Shown: in pieces, positions 61,528-64,000 of the stretch
Position numbering within the stretch: the stretch's first letter is position 1
Layout: every line of letters starts with the position of its first letter
From: Sporolactobacillus kofuensis
GTDB lineage: Bacteria > Bacillota > Bacilli > Bacillales > Sporolactobacillaceae
DNA: 64,000 bases
Assembly: GCF_042660205.1 (NCBI RefSeq)
Contig: NZ_JBHSTQ010000002.1
Span: 124,001-188,000, forward strand
Reading direction: 5' to 3'
Program-made: the position numbers and the translations under genes
Notes under the pieces: generated by a model
Databases searched by the model: none
Told to the model about the DNA's origin: nothing
The model's input: only the letters and a program-made list of their open reading frames with translations

Positions 61528-61686
61528 AAAAAACTGCCCTGTCCTTATCTTGTATTAAGCGCTTTGATTGTTCGCTTGCCGCGGGCGCACCGCGAGCCTC
61601 CTCGAAAAGCAAGTATCTGTGGGGTCTCTCTGGCACGCTCATCCCGCTGGCGTCTCACATTTTCGCTCCATTTTCACGAAAATACT
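61528..61686 (-). repeat. dispersed repeat family, copy 7
   Basis: Nearly identical to copy 6 over its core (GATTGTTCGCTTGCCGCGGG through GGCGTCTCACATTTTCGCTC). The CTGCCCTGTCCTTATCTTG stretch at 61533-61555 is a reduced end hairpin. In transcription sense it starts directly behind the ftsZ terminator. The 61045-61810 gap is fully explained by the spoIIG promoter, the two small repeats, copies 6 and 7 and the ftsZ terminator. Confidence 0.88.
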
Positions 61687-61705
61687 AGTTGATTTTTTTT
61701 CAATA

Positions 61706-61752
61706 AAAAAAGTCCGGAAACAGGACAAAACTCCTGATTCCGGAACATTTTT
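61706..61752 (-). terminator. rho-independent terminator of ftsZ
   Basis: TTCCGGAATCAGGA and TCCTGTTTCCGGA arms around GTTTTG are followed by CTTTTTTT on the minus strand, about 60 bases after the ftsZ stop. Confidence 0.88.
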
Positions 61753-61810
61753 TTAAGGTTATGATAGGGAGAAAAATTTATGCACGTAGTTTCATTAAAG
61801 AAAGAATGGA

Positions 61811-62980
61811 TTAATCATTTTTTCTTCTTCGATTACGCAGAAAAGTTGGTATATCCAGTGTATCCTCGTCATCAACAATACTGTGTGATCTGCGTGATGT
61901 CTGAGGAATCGGTGTCACTGTTTCCTCACGATGGTGTTCACGTGATTTCACAGAATTTATCGATTCAGTAGATTGTCTGCGACGCATAATAAGATCCTGA
62001 TCCGGCGCAGCATTTTCCGCTTTACCTTTTTCTTCAAACCCAGTAGCAATCACGGTCACGACAATTTCATCTTCCAACTCTTCTCTTATAACGGATCCGA
62101 AGATCATATTTACCTCTTCATCCGCTGCGGTTGCGACAATATCTGCAGCTTCATTTACTTCATATAGGCTCAGATTTGTCCCTCCGGTAATGTTCATCAG
62201 GACACCTTTTGCACCATCAATTGATTTTTCAAGCAACGGGCTTGAGATTGCTTTTTTTGCTGCCTCTGCAGCACGATTTTCTCCAGAAGCAACACCAATT
62301 GCCATCAGTGCTGAACCGCCTTCTGTCATTATCGTTTTCACATCTGCAAAATCAAGGTTAATTAACCCTGGGACAGAAATTAGGTCGGAGATGCCTTGAA
62401 CACCTTGGCGAAGAACATTGTCTGCTTCACGGAATGCATCAAGCATCGGTGTGTTTTTATCAACAATTTCAAGCAAGCGATCATTTGGAATGACAATAAG
62501 CGTATCCACTTTTTCTTTCAAATTTGCGATTCCACTTTGTGCTTGTTTCGCACGTTTTCTACCTTCAAAAGTGAATGGACGCGTCACTACCCCTACGGTT
62601 AGTGCACCAACCTCTTTTGCGATCTCAGCAATAACAGGGGCTGCGCCTGTGCCCGTTCCGCCACCCATTCCAGCAGTAACGAAGACCATATCTGCGCCTT
62701 TAAGAATTTCTTCGACTTGATCGTGACTTTCTTCAGCAGCTTTCTTCCCAACTTCCGGATTTGCCCCTGCTCCCAATCCACGAGTCAACTTTTCACCAAG
62801 CTGGAGCTTTACATCAGCTTTTGAAAGTTTCAGTGCCTGTGCATCAGTATTGGCACAAACAAATTCTACACCTTGGATTCCACTCTCAATCATTCGGTTG
62901 ACTGCATTATTACCTCCGCCGCCGACGCCAATAACTTTGATCTTGGCTAGAGGTTCCATGTCCATATCGTGATCATACAT
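61811..62980 (-). CDS. ftsZ: cell division protein FtsZ
   Basis: Tubulin-like GTPase that forms the division ring. The 389-residue protein has the tubulin signature GGGTGTGAAP (from about residue 106), the T7 loop GVQGISDLISVPGLINLDFA, a variable linker from about 325, and the conserved C-terminal peptide DIPTFLRNRRRKND that binds FtsA and SepF. The ATG has GGGAGG at nine bases. It follows ftsA by 37 bases. Confidence 0.98.
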   Translation of the reverse strand: MYDHDMDMEPLAKIKVIGVGGGGNNAVNRMIESGIQGVEFVCANTDAQALKLSKADVKLQLGEKLTRGLGAGANPEVGKKAAEESHDQVEEILKGADMVFVTAGMGGGTGTGAAPVIAEIAKEVGALTVGVVTRPFTFEGRKRAKQAQSGIANLKEKVDTLIVIPNDRLLEIVDKNTPMLDAFREADNVLRQGVQGISDLISVPGLINLDFADVKTIMTEGGSALMAIGVASGENRAAEAAKKAISSPLLEKSIDGAKGVLMNITGGTNLSLYEVNEAADIVATAADEEVNMIFGSVIREELEDEIVVTVIATGFEEKGKAENAAPDQDLIMRRRQSTESINSVKSREHHREETVTPIPQTSRRSHSIVDDEDTLDIPTFLRNRRRKND

Positions 62981-63017
62981 TGTTCATTTCCTCCCATTTA
63001 ATCATTCCGCCACCCGA

Positions 63018-64000
63018 TTAATCGAAGAACAGATTAAACCAATTCTTAACCTTTGCAGAAACACCTTCGTGAGTTTTCGGGCTCTGTTTTGATTTTTTCT
63101 GTTTATGCTGTTTCTGTACAGCTTCATAATGTTCTTGTTCAGGAGCGATGGAAACTGCGACTTCTTTTCCTTGTACCTTCACATTGTAGTATGCAAACTG
63201 AATCAACCCAATGCAAGCAGTATACTTTGGCTCACGAACACCGATATAATCCGGAGCTGCGATGCGAACATTAGAATCTAAATGATGTGCTGCAAGTTCT
63301 ACGACACCTGGCATTGCAGTGACTCCACCTGTAAGCACGTATCCTCCCGGCAAATCATATATGCCAATGCGTTGTAATTCTCCGTGAATAATCTCAAACA
63401 TTTCTTCCATGCGTGCCTGAATGATTTCGGCAAGATCTTCCTGATTCATTGTCTGCTTCTGAGCACTGCCAATCTGCGATACAGAGAATGTATCTTCATC
63501 TGATGCCACATTGAGATAAGCAACGCCATGCTTTACTTTCAGCTGTTCAGCTTCATCAAGTGGTATTCGTTGAATAATTGAAATATCTTTCGTAATATGA
63601 TTTCCACCAATTGGCAATTCAAATGTCGACACGAGTGAACCCTGATCAAATACTGCCACACTTGTTGATCCACCGCCAATATCAACTAATGCTACGCCTA
63701 AATTTTTCTCATCTTCGGACAAAGCAACTGATCCTAAAGCAAGGGGTTGGAGGCAAACGTCCGAAATCGACAGACCAGCACGTTCAACACATCGCAGCAG
63801 ATTGTGAAGCAATGTTTTCGAGCCCGTGATCAACGTTCCTTCCATTTCTAGCCGTACGCCAATCATTCCTCTCGGATCATGAATTTCATCGACACCATCA
63901 ACAATGAATTGTTCTGGTATTACATCAATAATTTCTCGCTCAGGAGGGATCGACATCACTTGTGCTGCATCAATGACTCTGGCAATATCTTCATTACCAA
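63018..64000 (-). CDS. ftsA: cell division protein FtsA, C-terminal part (cut by window edge)
   Basis: Actin-like protein that anchors FtsZ to the membrane. The frame stays open to the window edge, so the N-terminal part is outside. Visible are ALVDIGGGSTSVAVFDQGSL (phosphate 2 site), ELPIGGNHITKDISI, PGGYVLTGGVTAMPGVVELA, and a basic C-terminal end (VKNWFNLFFD) suited as a membrane-targeting helix. It is directly followed by ftsZ. Confidence 0.96.
   Translation of the reverse strand, partial: GNEDIARVIDAAQVMSIPPEREIIDVIPEQFIVDGVDEIHDPRGMIGVRLEMEGTLITGSKTLLHNLLRCVERAGLSISDVCLQPLALGSVALSEDEKNLGVALVDIGGGSTSVAVFDQGSLVSTFELPIGGNHITKDISIIQRIPLDEAEQLKVKHGVAYLNVASDEDTFSVSQIGSAQKQTMNQEDLAEIIQARMEEMFEIIHGELQRIGIYDLPGGYVLTGGVTAMPGVVELAAHHLDSNVRIAAPDYIGVREPKYTACIGLIQFAYYNVKVQGKEVAVSIAPEQEHYEAVQKQHKQKKSKQSPKTHEGVSAKVKNWFNLFFD

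Noticed and set aside
61344..61756. Open frames of 60-114 codons on the plus strand in the ftsZ-spoIIGA gap
   Set aside because: They are translations of repeat copies 6 and 7 and share the sequence seen in other copies; no ribosome site or family match.

Overview
The window reads as a chromosomal core segment of an endospore-forming, low-to-moderate GC member of the Bacillales. Gene content and order follow the Bacillus subtilis ftsA-to-topA region, inverted, so that every gene except rpmB is on the minus strand. Sporulation genes (spoIIGA, sigE, sigG, spoVM), Gram-positive control devices (T-box on ileS, PyrR loops on the pyr operon, FapR) and family-typical proteins support this. Loss of sucC/sucD from their usual place and the general gene order would suit a Sporolactobacillus-like lactic spore former, but the genus is only an inference.

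Layout from high to low coordinates, which is the direction of transcription: ftsA (cut by the window edge) and ftsZ; spoIIGA-sigE and sigG; ylmC; the ylmD-ylmE-sepF-ylmG-ylmH-divIVA division cluster; a T-box controlled ileS; a DksA-like gene; lspA-rluD; pyrR and the pyrB-carA-carB-pyrK-pyrD-pyrF-pyrE operon for UMP synthesis; rqcH; yicC-gmk-rpoZ; coaBC-priA-fmt-rsmB-prpC-prkC-rsgA-thiN; spoVM; the lone plus-strand gene rpmB; yloU-sdaAB-sdaAA-recG; fapR-fabD-fabG-acpP-rnc; smc-ftsY; ylxM-ffh-rpsP-khpA; rimM-trmD; rplS; rbgA-rnhB; the ylqG-ylqH pair; dprA; and the start of topA. Many genes overlap by 4 to 19 bases, which shows tight translational coupling.

Compared with the B. subtilis order as I know it, many genes that normally sit between these are absent from their usual slots: plsX, fakA (yloV), pyrC, pyrP, rpe, rlmN, def, remA, ylqD, sucC/sucD and the cysH group. 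The paired absence of plsX and fakA is the most interesting, because both make acyl-phosphate for phospholipid synthesis.

The most unusual part of the window is an interspersed intergenic repeat family. Seven single copies (about 115 to 190 bases) are all oriented the same way relative to transcription. All lie just downstream of gene 3' ends, several directly behind an intrinsic terminator. Some end in a second terminator-like hairpin whose stem covaries between copies. An eighth locus, between yloU and rpmB, holds a tandem array of the same element with an exact 173-base period. A second small repeat, built around a TTGGCGAAACCGAG core, occurs twice next to spoIIGA and once in reversed form in the ileS leader.
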